Positions 6,694-13,553 of a stretch of 20,617 bases of DNA are shown here, one piece after another. Source of the DNA: JBBQRS01 sp038214535. Its GTDB lineage: Bacteria > Chloroflexota > Anaerolineae > CG2-30-64-16. Location of the stretch: the NCBI GenBank assembly GCA_038214535.1, contig JBBQRS010000087.1, positions 1 to 20,617 on the forward strand. The letters run 5' to 3'. The position numbers were made by a program, and so were the translations under genes. Positions within the stretch are counted from its first letter, which is position 1. The number at the start of each line of letters is the position of its first letter. The notes below the pieces were generated by a model. The model was given only the letters and a program-made list of their open reading frames with translations. It made no database searches and was not told the origin of the DNA.

Positions 6694-7583
6694 GCCAGGG
6701 CGTCGGGCCGCAACTCGCGGATTAGTTCCATGGACGCGAGCGCGTCTTCCAGCGTCAGTTCGAAAATCAGCGGCCCCGTGAATTGCGCTGCCATCAGCGT
6801 ATCCAGGAAGCGGCCCACGTCGAGGTCGCCCTGCCCAAGCTGTTGATGGTCCTTCCCGTAGCCGATGGTGCGCTCCGGGCCTTGCCACGGGCCGTCGTTC
6901 AGGTGGACTTCCGCGAGGCGCGGCAGGCATTGATCCAGCGCGTCGAACACGTCAATCGGGCCGGAGAACCCCACGAGGACGTGCCCGGTGTCGAAGCAGA
7001 TCGAGAGATCGAGCCGCTCCGCCAATTCCAATGTCAGATCGAAGGGGAACTCGATGGTTTCAATTGCCAGCTTACGCGGGGGTAGGCCGCTTTCGGCCAG
7101 CAGCGCCCGTAGGCTCTCCATCGCGTGGCCCTGGAACTGCCGCAGGATCAGGTCGCGCCCGATGCCGAGATGCTGCATCTGGTAGAACTCCGCGGCCAGC
7201 GGGCCGGTCGCGTGGAGCACGTAGACTTCGGGGTCGAGGGGCTGCACCGCGCGAATGGTGTCGAGCAGCGCCTGCACGGAACCGCGGCGCACGGGTTGCA
7301 GCGGGGTAGAGGGCTCGACCGACCACAGCGGCAGGTGGACGGTGTACGTGTCCCCCTGCTCTTCCTTAAGTTTTAGTAATGATGCGATGGCGGGGGGCGC
7401 GAGGCTTTGCGGCAGGAAGAGCGCCAGGTCGCCGCCCAGCTCGATGGGGTTGAAGCCGTGACCGTGCAGATCGCCCACCAGGGCGGCGTGATCGAAGTTC
7501 ATGACGTGCTGCATCATCCCGGCGGGCGGCAGGCCGGGCGGGATCAACGCCACCATCTGCATCGCCATAATTCCGAAGCGCAT
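6690..7583 (-). CDS. TIM-barrel protein of the AP-endonuclease-2/xylose-isomerase-like family
   Basis: A 297-residue protein with the Pfam AP_endonuc_2 barrel pattern. Possible metal ligands line up in order with endonuclease IV: His83 (TVHLPL), His124 (VLHATG), Glu175 (AIETIEF), Asp198 and His201 (CFDTGHV), His227 (EVHLNDG), His246 (KDHQQLG) and Glu275 (IFELT). Most sugar isomerases of this fold keep only four such ligands, so this set is richer than usual. A generic annotation would be sugar phosphate isomerase/epimerase. An alternative is CbiR, the cobamide-remodelling phosphodiesterase, which belongs to this endonuclease-IV-like branch. The ATG at 7583 has AGGAG seven bases upstream. The gene ends in an ATGA overlap with the MFS transporter. 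Upstream, the hairpin repeat at 7598-7630 separates it from the LysE-type gene. Confidence 0.82.
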   Translation of the reverse strand: MRFGIMAMQMVALIPPGLPPAGMMQHVMNFDHAALVGDLHGHGFNPIELGGDLALFLPQSLAPPAIASLLKLKEEQGDTYTVHLPLWSVEPSTPLQPVRRGSVQALLDTIRAVQPLDPEVYVLHATGPLAAEFYQMQHLGIGRDLILRQFQGHAMESLRALLAESGLPPRKLAIETIEFPFDLTLELAERLDLSICFDTGHVLVGFSGPIDVFDALDQCLPRLAEVHLNDGPWQGPERTIGYGKDHQQLGQGDLDVGRFLDTLMAAQFTGPLIFELTLEDALASMELIRELRPDALA

Positions 7584-7597
7584 AGGTTAACTCCTGC

Positions 7598-7630
7598 TCG
7601 TAGTGCGGCCGTAAGGCCGCTGCGGCTACA
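7598..7630. repeat. TCGTAGT hairpin repeat providing the LysE-family stop codon
   Basis: On the plus strand the order is TCGTAGT (7598-7604), stem GCGGCC (7605-7610), loop GTAA (7611-7614), stem GGCCGC (7615-7620), then TGCGGCTACA. This has the same plan as the modules at 4362-4444 and 5159-5229. Read on the minus strand, the element begins TGTAGCCGCA, and its TAG (7628-7626) terminates the LysE-type gene in frame. The element fills most of the 42-base gap before the TIM-barrel gene and lies just before that gene's AGGAG ribosome-binding site. Confidence 0.8.
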
Positions 7631-8231
7631 AACCTGCGGCCAGCCACAGTTGGCGGACGCCGAACGCGGCCAGGATCAGCGCCGACAGGGCGGTCAGGGC
7701 GTTGGCGACGCGCGGGTCAAGCTTGCCCGCGGAACCGAAGGCCACGATTAGCGCCGCCAGCGTCGCGATCATCGCCCCGTAGAAGCCGAACAGAAATACC
7801 GCCGCCGTCGCGGGGCCTGTGTGCCAGGCCTGCAACAGCATCGGCCCGGCGATCAGGCTCCAGAAGACGTAGGGGCCGGGGCTGACCAGGTTCATCAGCG
7901 CGGCGCGCAAGATGCTGGTACGGGGTTGCGTGTCCGCGCCCTCGCCCGTGGGAACCACGCGCCGCGCCCGCCACGCGCCCCAGGCCAGATAGAGGATGTA
8001 GACCCCGCTGACGAGATACAGTACGCGCTGCGCCCCGGCAGGCAGGCGCGTGAGCACGAACAGCACGAGGATGATGATCGGCAGGTCGCTGATCAGCGGG
8101 GCCAGCGCGGCGGGCAGCGCCCTGCGCCAGCCTTTGCGCAGCGCCTCGGAGATGACGTAGGTCTGAAATGGGCCGGGCTGGATGCCGCCGGTGAAGCCCA
8201 GCCCCGCGCCGGTGAGCAGATACGTGAGCAT
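7626..8231 (-). CDS. LysE family amino acid exporter
   Basis: A 201-residue membrane protein with about six hydrophobic segments. The N-terminal 'GFTGGIQPGPFQTYVISEALRKGWRRALPAALAPLISD' matches the LysE/RhtB consensus (QPGP, then G-rich and Asp-ending helix 2), and 'NLVSPGPYVFW' matches the second conserved block. The family exports amino acids (lysine, threonine, homoserine, cysteine derivatives) by proton exchange. Placement in a run with serine/cysteine enzymes suggests export of serine, cysteine or a related compound, by inference only. The ATG at 8231 overlaps the stop of the RCK gene by one base (TGATG). The stop codon is supplied by the hairpin repeat at 7598-7630. Confidence 0.88.
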   Translation of the reverse strand: MLTYLLTGAGLGFTGGIQPGPFQTYVISEALRKGWRRALPAALAPLISDLPIIILVLFVLTRLPAGAQRVLYLVSGVYILYLAWGAWRARRVVPTGEGADTQPRTSILRAALMNLVSPGPYVFWSLIAGPMLLQAWHTGPATAAVFLFGFYGAMIATLAALIVAFGSAGKLDPRVANALTALSALILAAFGVRQLWLAAGL

Positions 8232-9280
8232 CAGCCGCCTACCGCGGCGTTGACGCGGCTTAATTGTTCCAGCGACCCCATCACCATCAACTGATCCCCG
8301 GCATGCAGGACGACTTCGGGGCCGGGTCGGATGTCCGCGTTGGTCGCGTTGGAAACGGCCACAATCGAGACGTCGTAGGCTTCTTCAACCTCGGCAACGG
8401 TGCGGTTGACGACCGCGCAGCCGGGCGTGACGGTCATCTCCACGATGTTGAGCAACGTTTCCCCGGCATAGAAGGACGCCTTGATGCCGCCGCGCATCGC
8501 GGCCGCGGCGAAGACGGGCGCGGCCAGCGCCGAGACGCTATACGCGGTGTGGATGCCGAACCCCGTTTCAACGCGCCGCGCCAGGTCGGGATCGAACATG
8601 CGCATCACGATCTTGATCTCCGGGTTCAGTTCGCGCGCATCCAGCGCGATGTCCAGGTTGGTCAGTTCGTTCTCCGTGGCCGGAATGATGACGTCTGCGC
8701 GCGCCACGCCTGCCCGTGTCAGCGTCTCAGGTCGGCGCGCGTCCGCAATCAGCACCGGAATGCCCAGCGCCTGCGCCTGTTCGACGAAGCGCCCCTCCGG
8801 GTTCTGCTCGATGCCGATCACGTCGCGCCCCATCTTCAGCAGCTCCTGCGCCACGCGATAACCGACTTTGCCGAGACCGCAGACGATGACGTGATTACTG
8901 TAGGTGGTTGCCATGGCTGCCTGCCATTTCTGCCCGCGTGATTGTTTGTCTATCAGCGCCGCGCCGAACCGCAACACCCCATCCGCCACGGCCACCAGCC
9001 CGACAATCGGGATGACGAAAAACAGCACGCGGAGGCCGGGGTTTTCGGGCAGCGGCAACTGGTTCTGGAAGAAGATCATCCCCAATACCGCATAGACCGA
9101 CTCGGTCAGGTTGAGCCGGTCGCCCGTCTCCGGGTTGACATAAAACGTACGCAGCGCCAGCCCGCCGAAGATCAGGATGGTCGCGAAGAGGATCAGCGCC
9201 CCGCGTGACTCGCCCAGCAGCACGCGGGCGTCACGCGCCTGCGCCCTGAGTGACCGCCGCCACGCATTGCGCTTCGCCAT
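8231..9280 (-). CDS. Membrane-anchored RCK (TrkA-N/TrkA-C) protein, ion-channel-like without a canonical filter
   Basis: A 349-residue protein. Residues about 28-46 and 82-105 form two membrane segments flanking a pore-loop-like stretch (57-80). A TrkA-N/RCK domain follows, starting 'NHVIVCGLGKVGYRVAQELL' with the NAD(H)-binding motif GLGKVG at 135-140 and Glu158 at the end of strand 2. A TrkA-C domain occupies roughly 265-345. The layout matches two-TM RCK-gated potassium channels, but the loop reads 'AVLGMIFFQNQLPLPENPG' and lacks TxGYGD. Potassium conduction therefore cannot be assumed; another ion or a sensor role is possible. Similar filter-less proteins seem to occur in other bacteria (from memory). 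The start at 9280 has only a weak ribosome-binding site and lies four bases after the epimerase stop, consistent with coupled translation. Confidence 0.82.
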   Translation of the reverse strand: MAKRNAWRRSLRAQARDARVLLGESRGALILFATILIFGGLALRTFYVNPETGDRLNLTESVYAVLGMIFFQNQLPLPENPGLRVLFFVIPIVGLVAVADGVLRFGAALIDKQSRGQKWQAAMATTYSNHVIVCGLGKVGYRVAQELLKMGRDVIGIEQNPEGRFVEQAQALGIPVLIADARRPETLTRAGVARADVIIPATENELTNLDIALDARELNPEIKIVMRMFDPDLARRVETGFGIHTAYSVSALAAPVFAAAAMRGGIKASFYAGETLLNIVEMTVTPGCAVVNRTVAEVEEAYDVSIVAVSNATNADIRPGPEVVLHAGDQLMVMGSLEQLSRVNAAVGG

Positions 9281-9284
9281 AGCG

Positions 9285-10148
9285 TCAGCGCGCCGTTCCT
9301 GCCGTCCTCAGGCCATGCTTCACGAACGCCAGCCCGTCGCGGATGAAGGCCTCGCCGTCCGGGCAGACGTCGTGGAACATCCCGCGGCGGACGGCGAAAT
9401 CCCCGAGGCTGGAGTTATAGCTTTCCAGGATCACGTAGCCGTCGAAGCCGATTTCGCGCAGGGCAGTGAAGGTGGCGTCCCACGGCACGAGGCCGCCGCC
9501 CGGCGCGCCCCGGTCGTTCTCGCACGCGTGCAGGCCCCACAACCGGCCCTGCATCTGGCGTACCGCCTGCCCGTAGTCACGCACCTCCGTCACCATGTGA
9601 TAGGTGTCGAGCAACACCTTCAGGTTCGGGTGATCCGCCAGCTCGATCAGGCGCATGGCCTGGGCGGGCGTGTTGGCGACGTGGGTGCGGAAGTGGCTCA
9701 TCGGCTCCAGCACCAGTTCGACGCCCAGCGCCGCGCCGTATGCTGCGAGCGCGCGTAGACCCTCCGCGGTGCGCGGGGACTCGTCCGCCGGAGGGATCCG
9801 GCGCAGCACGGTTCCGGGATGGCCGTAGAGCGCCCCGGTATAGGCCACCGCGCCCAGGGCGGCGGCCGTGTCAATTTGTCGCTGATGCCATGCGAGGCCG
9901 CGGGCGCGGTCTGTTGGGTCGTCCGCGGAGAGGTCGCACTCGACGGGCCACGCACCGCCGGGGCTGGCGACCAGCGTCAGGCCCAGCGCCCCCGCGCGGG
10001 CGCGCATCCGTTGCGGCGAGAAATGCACGTCGTCGCCCAGCGCGATCTCCAGGCAGTCCGCACCCAGCGCGACGGCCCGGTCGAGGCTGGGTAGCGCGTC
10101 GTCGGACCAGCGCTCCGTGAGGATGAAGCAGTGAAAGCCGAATTTCAT
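9285..10148 (-). CDS. D-tagatose/D-psicose 3-epimerase-like sugar epimerase
   Basis: A 287-residue TIM-barrel enzyme with the full metal set of ketose 3-epimerases: Glu148 (LVLEPMSHF), Asp181 (LLDTYHM), His207 (GLHACEND) and Glu242 (ILESYN). These are spaced almost exactly as in characterised D-psicose 3-epimerases. The 'ENDRGAPGGG..PWDATFTALREIGFDGY' block is also diagnostic of that group and of related inosose/hydroxypyruvate-type isomerases. It probably epimerises or isomerises a free keto-sugar with a divalent metal; the natural substrate is unknown. The ATG at 10148 overlaps the stop of the PLP gene as ATGA, and four bases separate it from the RCK gene. Within a serine-centred run, a hydroxypyruvate isomerase-like role is conceivable but less well supported by the motifs. 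Confidence 0.85.
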   Translation of the reverse strand: MKFGFHCFILTERWSDDALPSLDRAVALGADCLEIALGDDVHFSPQRMRARAGALGLTLVASPGGAWPVECDLSADDPTDRARGLAWHQRQIDTAAALGAVAYTGALYGHPGTVLRRIPPADESPRTAEGLRALAAYGAALGVELVLEPMSHFRTHVANTPAQAMRLIELADHPNLKVLLDTYHMVTEVRDYGQAVRQMQGRLWGLHACENDRGAPGGGLVPWDATFTALREIGFDGYVILESYNSSLGDFAVRRGMFHDVCPDGEAFIRDGLAFVKHGLRTAGTAR

Positions 10149-11176
10149 ACGACGAGCTGGTCGGCGTAGGCGAAGAGAGCGGGCATTCCGCCGGTGTGCC
10201 AGAACAAGATGTTGGCCGGTCGTTCCGGGTCGGTGAGCAGCCGGGCGGGGTCGCGGCGCAGGATGTCGAGCAGCCCGCCCATCGCGCGCGCCGTGTAGAC
10301 CGAATCGAGGATGATCCCTTCCGTGCGCGCCAGCGTCAGGATCGCCTCGCGTTCCAGTTCGCCGAACACCCCGTAGCCGCCGCCCAGGTAGCCCGCTTCC
10401 ACTCGCACGTCTGCCGGTGTAAATGTGTGCGTCAGGCCCAACCCTGCCGCCGTGTCGGTCGCCAGCCGCGCGACGTTGGCCTGCAATGTCGCCTCCGGTT
10501 CGTCAATGCTGATCCCCACGATGGGGACGGCCCAATCGGTCGCGGCCGCGCCTACCAGCAGGCCCGCCTGTGTGCCGCCGGAACTGGATGCGATGACCAT
10601 TGCGTCCAGTTTCAGCCCGATGGCCCGGCATTGCGTGTAGAGTTCCTCCTGCGCGTTGACATAACCGCGCGCCCCGATCGGATCGGAGCCGCCGTAGGTG
10701 ATGACGTAGGGGCGACGGCCCGCGGCGCGCAGTTCATCGGCCAGTTCGGCCAGACGGTTGAGACGGTTTTCGCGTGTCGTCCAGTGTAACGTCGCGCCAA
10801 GCAGTTCATCGAGCAACAGATTTCCGTTAATGTGTTCGGGCGGTGCGCCGCCCAGCACCAGATGACATGCGAGACCCTGATGGGCGGCCGCGGCTGCCGT
10901 CTGCCGGCAGTGGTTCGACTGGGCCGCACCCGTGGTGAGCAGCATATCGGCGTTCTGCGCGAGTGCGTCGGCCAGCAGGAATTCCAACTTGCGCGTCTTG
11001 TTGCCGCCGCCGGCCAACCCCGTCTGGTCGTCGCGCTTGATCCAGAACTCGATGTGCGGCGGGCCGCCGTGTGCTGCCAGCCACGCGCTGAGCCGCGGCA
11101 GCGGGTGGAGCGGGGTGGGCAGGAACGCCAACGGCACGCGGGGATAGATGGGGGTTGGGTTCACTGCTGTGCTCAC
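10145..11176 (-). CDS. D-cysteine desulfhydrase / ACC deaminase family PLP enzyme
   Basis: A 343-residue fold-type II PLP enzyme. The cofactor lysine is Lys60 in 'GLAGGGNKTRKLEFLLADAL', and the substrate-binding loop is 'TTGAAQSNHCRQTAAAA' with Ser87-Asn88-His89. 'SSSGGTQAGLLVG' (near residues 198-210) binds the phosphate of PLP. Family members cleave D-cysteine to pyruvate, ammonia and sulfide (DcyD), or act as ACC deaminases or L-cysteate sulfo-lyases. Local motifs favour the DcyD branch but do not settle it. The start is GTG at 11176, overlapping the DUF1015 stop as GTGA; no good ribosome-binding site is visible, so translation is probably coupled. Position directly after serA and the DUF1015 gene links it to serine/cysteine turnover. 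Confidence 0.85.
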   Translation of the reverse strand: MSTAVNPTPIYPRVPLAFLPTPLHPLPRLSAWLAAHGGPPHIEFWIKRDDQTGLAGGGNKTRKLEFLLADALAQNADMLLTTGAAQSNHCRQTAAAAAHQGLACHLVLGGAPPEHINGNLLLDELLGATLHWTTRENRLNRLAELADELRAAGRRPYVITYGGSDPIGARGYVNAQEELYTQCRAIGLKLDAMVIASSSGGTQAGLLVGAAATDWAVPIVGISIDEPEATLQANVARLATDTAAGLGLTHTFTPADVRVEAGYLGGGYGVFGELEREAILTLARTEGIILDSVYTARAMGGLLDILRRDPARLLTDPERPANILFWHTGGMPALFAYADQLVV

Positions 11177-12498
11177 TCCGGCTCGATCCGGCGCGCTTCC
11201 ATGTAGAAACGCTTTTCGCGCGCTTCGCCCATCGAGAAGGCCTTGCGCGGCATCGCCCCGTCAACGATCACCGTCTTGAAGAAGCTGGACTTCGGAATCA
11301 CCGGCAGACGAAGGCCCAGGTTGCCGGGTTGCGCGCCCAACCGGGCGGCGACATCCGCGCCGTGGACGTAATCAATGCGCGCGTAGCCGCCGCGCTGCTC
11401 CCAATCATCCAAGAAATTTTGCAATGTCCCAACGGGCAGATTGGACGTGGGCGAACTGACCGCGATGATGGCGAACTCGTTCTCGCGGATGACACCCACG
11501 AGATGATCGGGGCCGCGCTGATCGTCCACGCGTTGCGCCATTTCCATCTCGGAAGCGCATGGGATCAGATGGGCGCGCTCGCCGAAGTGGGCTGCGAGCG
11601 CCGCGGCGAGGTCGCCCTGCACGCCGAACAGCACGCGGTGAATCGCCTCGAATTTCAACCCCGCGTCGTGGATGTTCTCCACCTCCACCAACGCATAGCG
11701 CGCCGGGTGATCCATCCCGAGTTCGGCCTTGTGTTGCTCCCAGATAGACTTGGCGGTTGCCAGCGAGTGGTTGCCGTCACCCATCGCGAAGAGCATCACG
11801 GGGTTATCGGGCGACAGGTCATACTTGCGGGCGAAGGCGGCGGGGTCGGCCAGCGCGGCCAGCGCGGTCAGCGTACGCGCCGGTTCGCCCGGCGCATCCA
11901 CCCATTGCCCGCGCAGATGCCCGCTGCCCAGCATCAGGTCGAAGTCATAGGCTGGATGCCGCGCCGTATCCGCGGCGGCCAGCGGCTCGATCACCGTGCC
12001 CTCGGGGTCGTCAATCAGGACGAGGATGTGCGGAACTTCCAGCAGCGCGCCCGACCGAATGCGGACGCGCGGCGGGATGCGTTCCAGGATCGTGCCTTCG
12101 GTGGCGCGGATCAGGCTGGTCGCATCCACGTCGTAGTCGTATTGCTCCAGGTCCAGCGCCAACATCAGGCCGCGCCGGGTTTTGCCGCCCACCGTGCGCT
12201 CGACTAACAGCAGCCCTTCCCGCTCGCTGAAGACGCCGTCCTCCAGATAGGCGCGCATCGCTTCACGGATGGCCGCGATGCGCGCATCTTCTCCCGGTGT
12301 GCCCAGCAGCACTTCGGGCAGCACCATGTGGTAGGTCGAGGGCGCGGCTCCGACCAGGCGCGCAACCTCTTCCCAATACTCCGGCTCAGAGGTGAACTGG
12401 TCGCACGCAATGACGGCCCAACGCCCGGGGTCAATCCCCGGCTTCGGCAACAGCAGTCGGGGGATGATCGCCCCGACAGGGGGGGGAGAGCTTGACAT
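11173..12498 (-). CDS. DUF1015 family protein in the serine operon
   Basis: A 441-residue, probably cytoplasmic protein with no signal or membrane segments. Landmarks of DUF1015 are the N-terminal 'PRLLLPKPGIDPGRWAVIACDQFTSEPEYWEEV' (13-45), the central 'MLFAMGDGNHSLATAKSIWE' (GDGNHS 240-245) and 'ALVEVENIHDAGLKFEAIHR'. The biochemical function is not established to my knowledge. DUF1015 genes are often next to serA and a class V aminotransferase in Clostridia and other anaerobes (recalled, not searched), exactly as here. The GDGNHSLATA loop recalls the G-x-x-H-R loop of ParB/sulfiredoxin-fold serine kinases (SerK, SbnI), a speculative link. The ATG at 12498 has GGAG about seven bases upstream, and 15 bases separate it from serA. 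An eight-C run lies in codons 5-7. Confidence 0.85.
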   Translation of the reverse strand: MSSSPPPVGAIIPRLLLPKPGIDPGRWAVIACDQFTSEPEYWEEVARLVGAAPSTYHMVLPEVLLGTPGEDARIAAIREAMRAYLEDGVFSEREGLLLVERTVGGKTRRGLMLALDLEQYDYDVDATSLIRATEGTILERIPPRVRIRSGALLEVPHILVLIDDPEGTVIEPLAAADTARHPAYDFDLMLGSGHLRGQWVDAPGEPARTLTALAALADPAAFARKYDLSPDNPVMLFAMGDGNHSLATAKSIWEQHKAELGMDHPARYALVEVENIHDAGLKFEAIHRVLFGVQGDLAAALAAHFGERAHLIPCASEMEMAQRVDDQRGPDHLVGVIRENEFAIIAVSSPTSNLPVGTLQNFLDDWEQRGGYARIDYVHGADVAARLGAQPGNLGLRLPVIPKSSFFKTVIVDGAMPRKAFSMGEAREKRFYMEARRIEPE

Positions 12499-12513
12499 AA
12501 GTTTACTCCGCGC

Positions 12514-13422
12514 TCAACACGGCTCTTTGTTGGCTTCGATGAGCGTGGAAGCCACCTCATCGCCGATGCGCGCCGTCGCCTCGCTCGTCACCGCGCCGAT
12601 GTGCGGCGAGCCGATGACTTGCGGCAGCGTGAAGAGACGGTAGTGGGTGAGTGGCTCGTTCTCGAAAACGTCCAGCGCCGCGCCGGCCACCTTGCCCGCG
12701 ACCAGCGCGTCGTAGAGGGCGTCTTCGTCAATCACGCCGCCGCGCGCACAATCCACGATGCGCACACCGTCCTTCATTTTGGCGATAGCCGCGGCGTCAA
12801 TCATGTGGCGCGAGGATTCGCTGAGGGGCACGTGCAGGGTGATGTAGTCGGCGCGGGCCAGCAGCTCCTCCAGCGGCAGCATCATCATGTAAGGCGCGGG
12901 GCCGAGGGTGCGGCTGTCATAACCGAGGACGATCATTCCAAGTGCAGCGGCGCGCGTGGCGACGGCTATCCCGATCCGCCCGAGGCCGATGATGCCCAGC
13001 GTCTTCCCCTGGATTTCCGTGCCGCCGAACGCCTTTTTCTCCCATTTGCCCTCGCGCAGCGATTGCGTCGCCTGGACGATGGGCCGCGCCAGCGCGAACA
13101 TGAGGGCGACGGTGAGTTCGGCGACCGAGTCGGTGCTGGCGCCGGGCGTGTTGAGCACGCGGATGCCCTTCGCTGTCGCATAGTCGGCGTCAATGTTATC
13201 CACGCCGACGCCACCGCGCACGATGAATTTCAAATTTTCGGCCACGTCGAGCAGCGGTTGGCGCACTTTCGTGCGGCTACGCACCACCATCGCGTCGTAG
13301 GAGGCGATGGCCTCCATCAGTTCTTCGGGGGTGATGGTATCGCGCACGTCCACGTCAAGGCAATTGTCGCGCATCCGCTGGACGGCTGCCGGTGAAATGG
13401 GATCGCAGACCAGTACTTTCAT
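12514..13422 (-). CDS. serA: D-3-phosphoglycerate dehydrogenase, short form
   Basis: A 302-residue D-2-hydroxyacid dehydrogenase without the C-terminal ACT domain of longer SerA proteins. It oxidises 3-phosphoglycerate to 3-phosphohydroxypyruvate, the first step of serine synthesis. The nucleotide motif is GLGRIG (146-151), and Asp169 at the end of the next strand favours NAD+. Catalytic residues are Arg227 (CARGGVID), Glu256 (FENEP) and His274 (GSPHIGA). The start at 13422 (MKVLVCDP) matches the family N-terminus and has AGGAG about ten bases upstream; an upstream in-frame ATG at 13512 would add 30 unrelated residues. It lies between the aminotransferase and the DUF1015 gene. Without an ACT domain, allosteric inhibition by serine of the usual kind is not expected. 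Hydroxypyruvate or glyoxylate reductase activity is the main alternative. Confidence 0.9.
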   Translation of the reverse strand: MKVLVCDPISPAAVQRMRDNCLDVDVRDTITPEELMEAIASYDAMVVRSRTKVRQPLLDVAENLKFIVRGGVGVDNIDADYATAKGIRVLNTPGASTDSVAELTVALMFALARPIVQATQSLREGKWEKKAFGGTEIQGKTLGIIGLGRIGIAVATRAAALGMIVLGYDSRTLGPAPYMMMLPLEELLARADYITLHVPLSESSRHMIDAAAIAKMKDGVRIVDCARGGVIDEDALYDALVAGKVAGAALDVFENEPLTHYRLFTLPQVIGSPHIGAVTSEATARIGDEVASTLIEANKEPC

Positions 13423-13446
13423 GGGGCATGGCTCCTGTGCAGGTAA

Positions 13447-13475
13447 ATAATATCTATCGCAAATGCTGTAGTCTA
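13447..13475 (-). promoter_or_regulatory. Candidate promoter of serA
   Basis: On the minus strand, TAGACT (13475-13470) and TATTAT (13452-13447) are separated by exactly 17 bases, in an A+T-rich island inside an otherwise G+C-rich region. Transcription would start near 13440, about 18 bases before the ATG. This would allow serA and downstream genes to be expressed apart from the aminotransferase gene. Confidence 0.4.
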
Positions 13476-13520
13476 GGGCCTTGTGCCCGTCGTGCCCGTC
13501 GCCTATGCCCACAAGGGGCT
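13475..13520 (-). terminator. Imperfect hairpin between aminotransferase gene and serA
   Basis: CCTTGTG (13479-13485) pairs with CACAAGG (13510-13516), and the stem can be extended on the outside with two mismatches to 13475/13520. The loop contains a direct repeat of GTGCCCGTC. No T-run follows, so it may be a weak terminator or attenuator, or incidental. Confidence 0.3.
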
Positions 13521-13553
13521 AAACTACCCGTCTTCGGATAGATGCTTATTGCG

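Noticed and set aside
8231..9280. Ordinary K+ channel annotation
   Set aside because: The TxGYGD filter is absent, so only the RCK architecture is claimed.
11155..12207. 350-residue plus-strand reading frame
   Set aside because: Lies antisense to the DUF1015 gene, whose family motifs are clear; its composition is typical of the opposite strand of G+C-rich genes.
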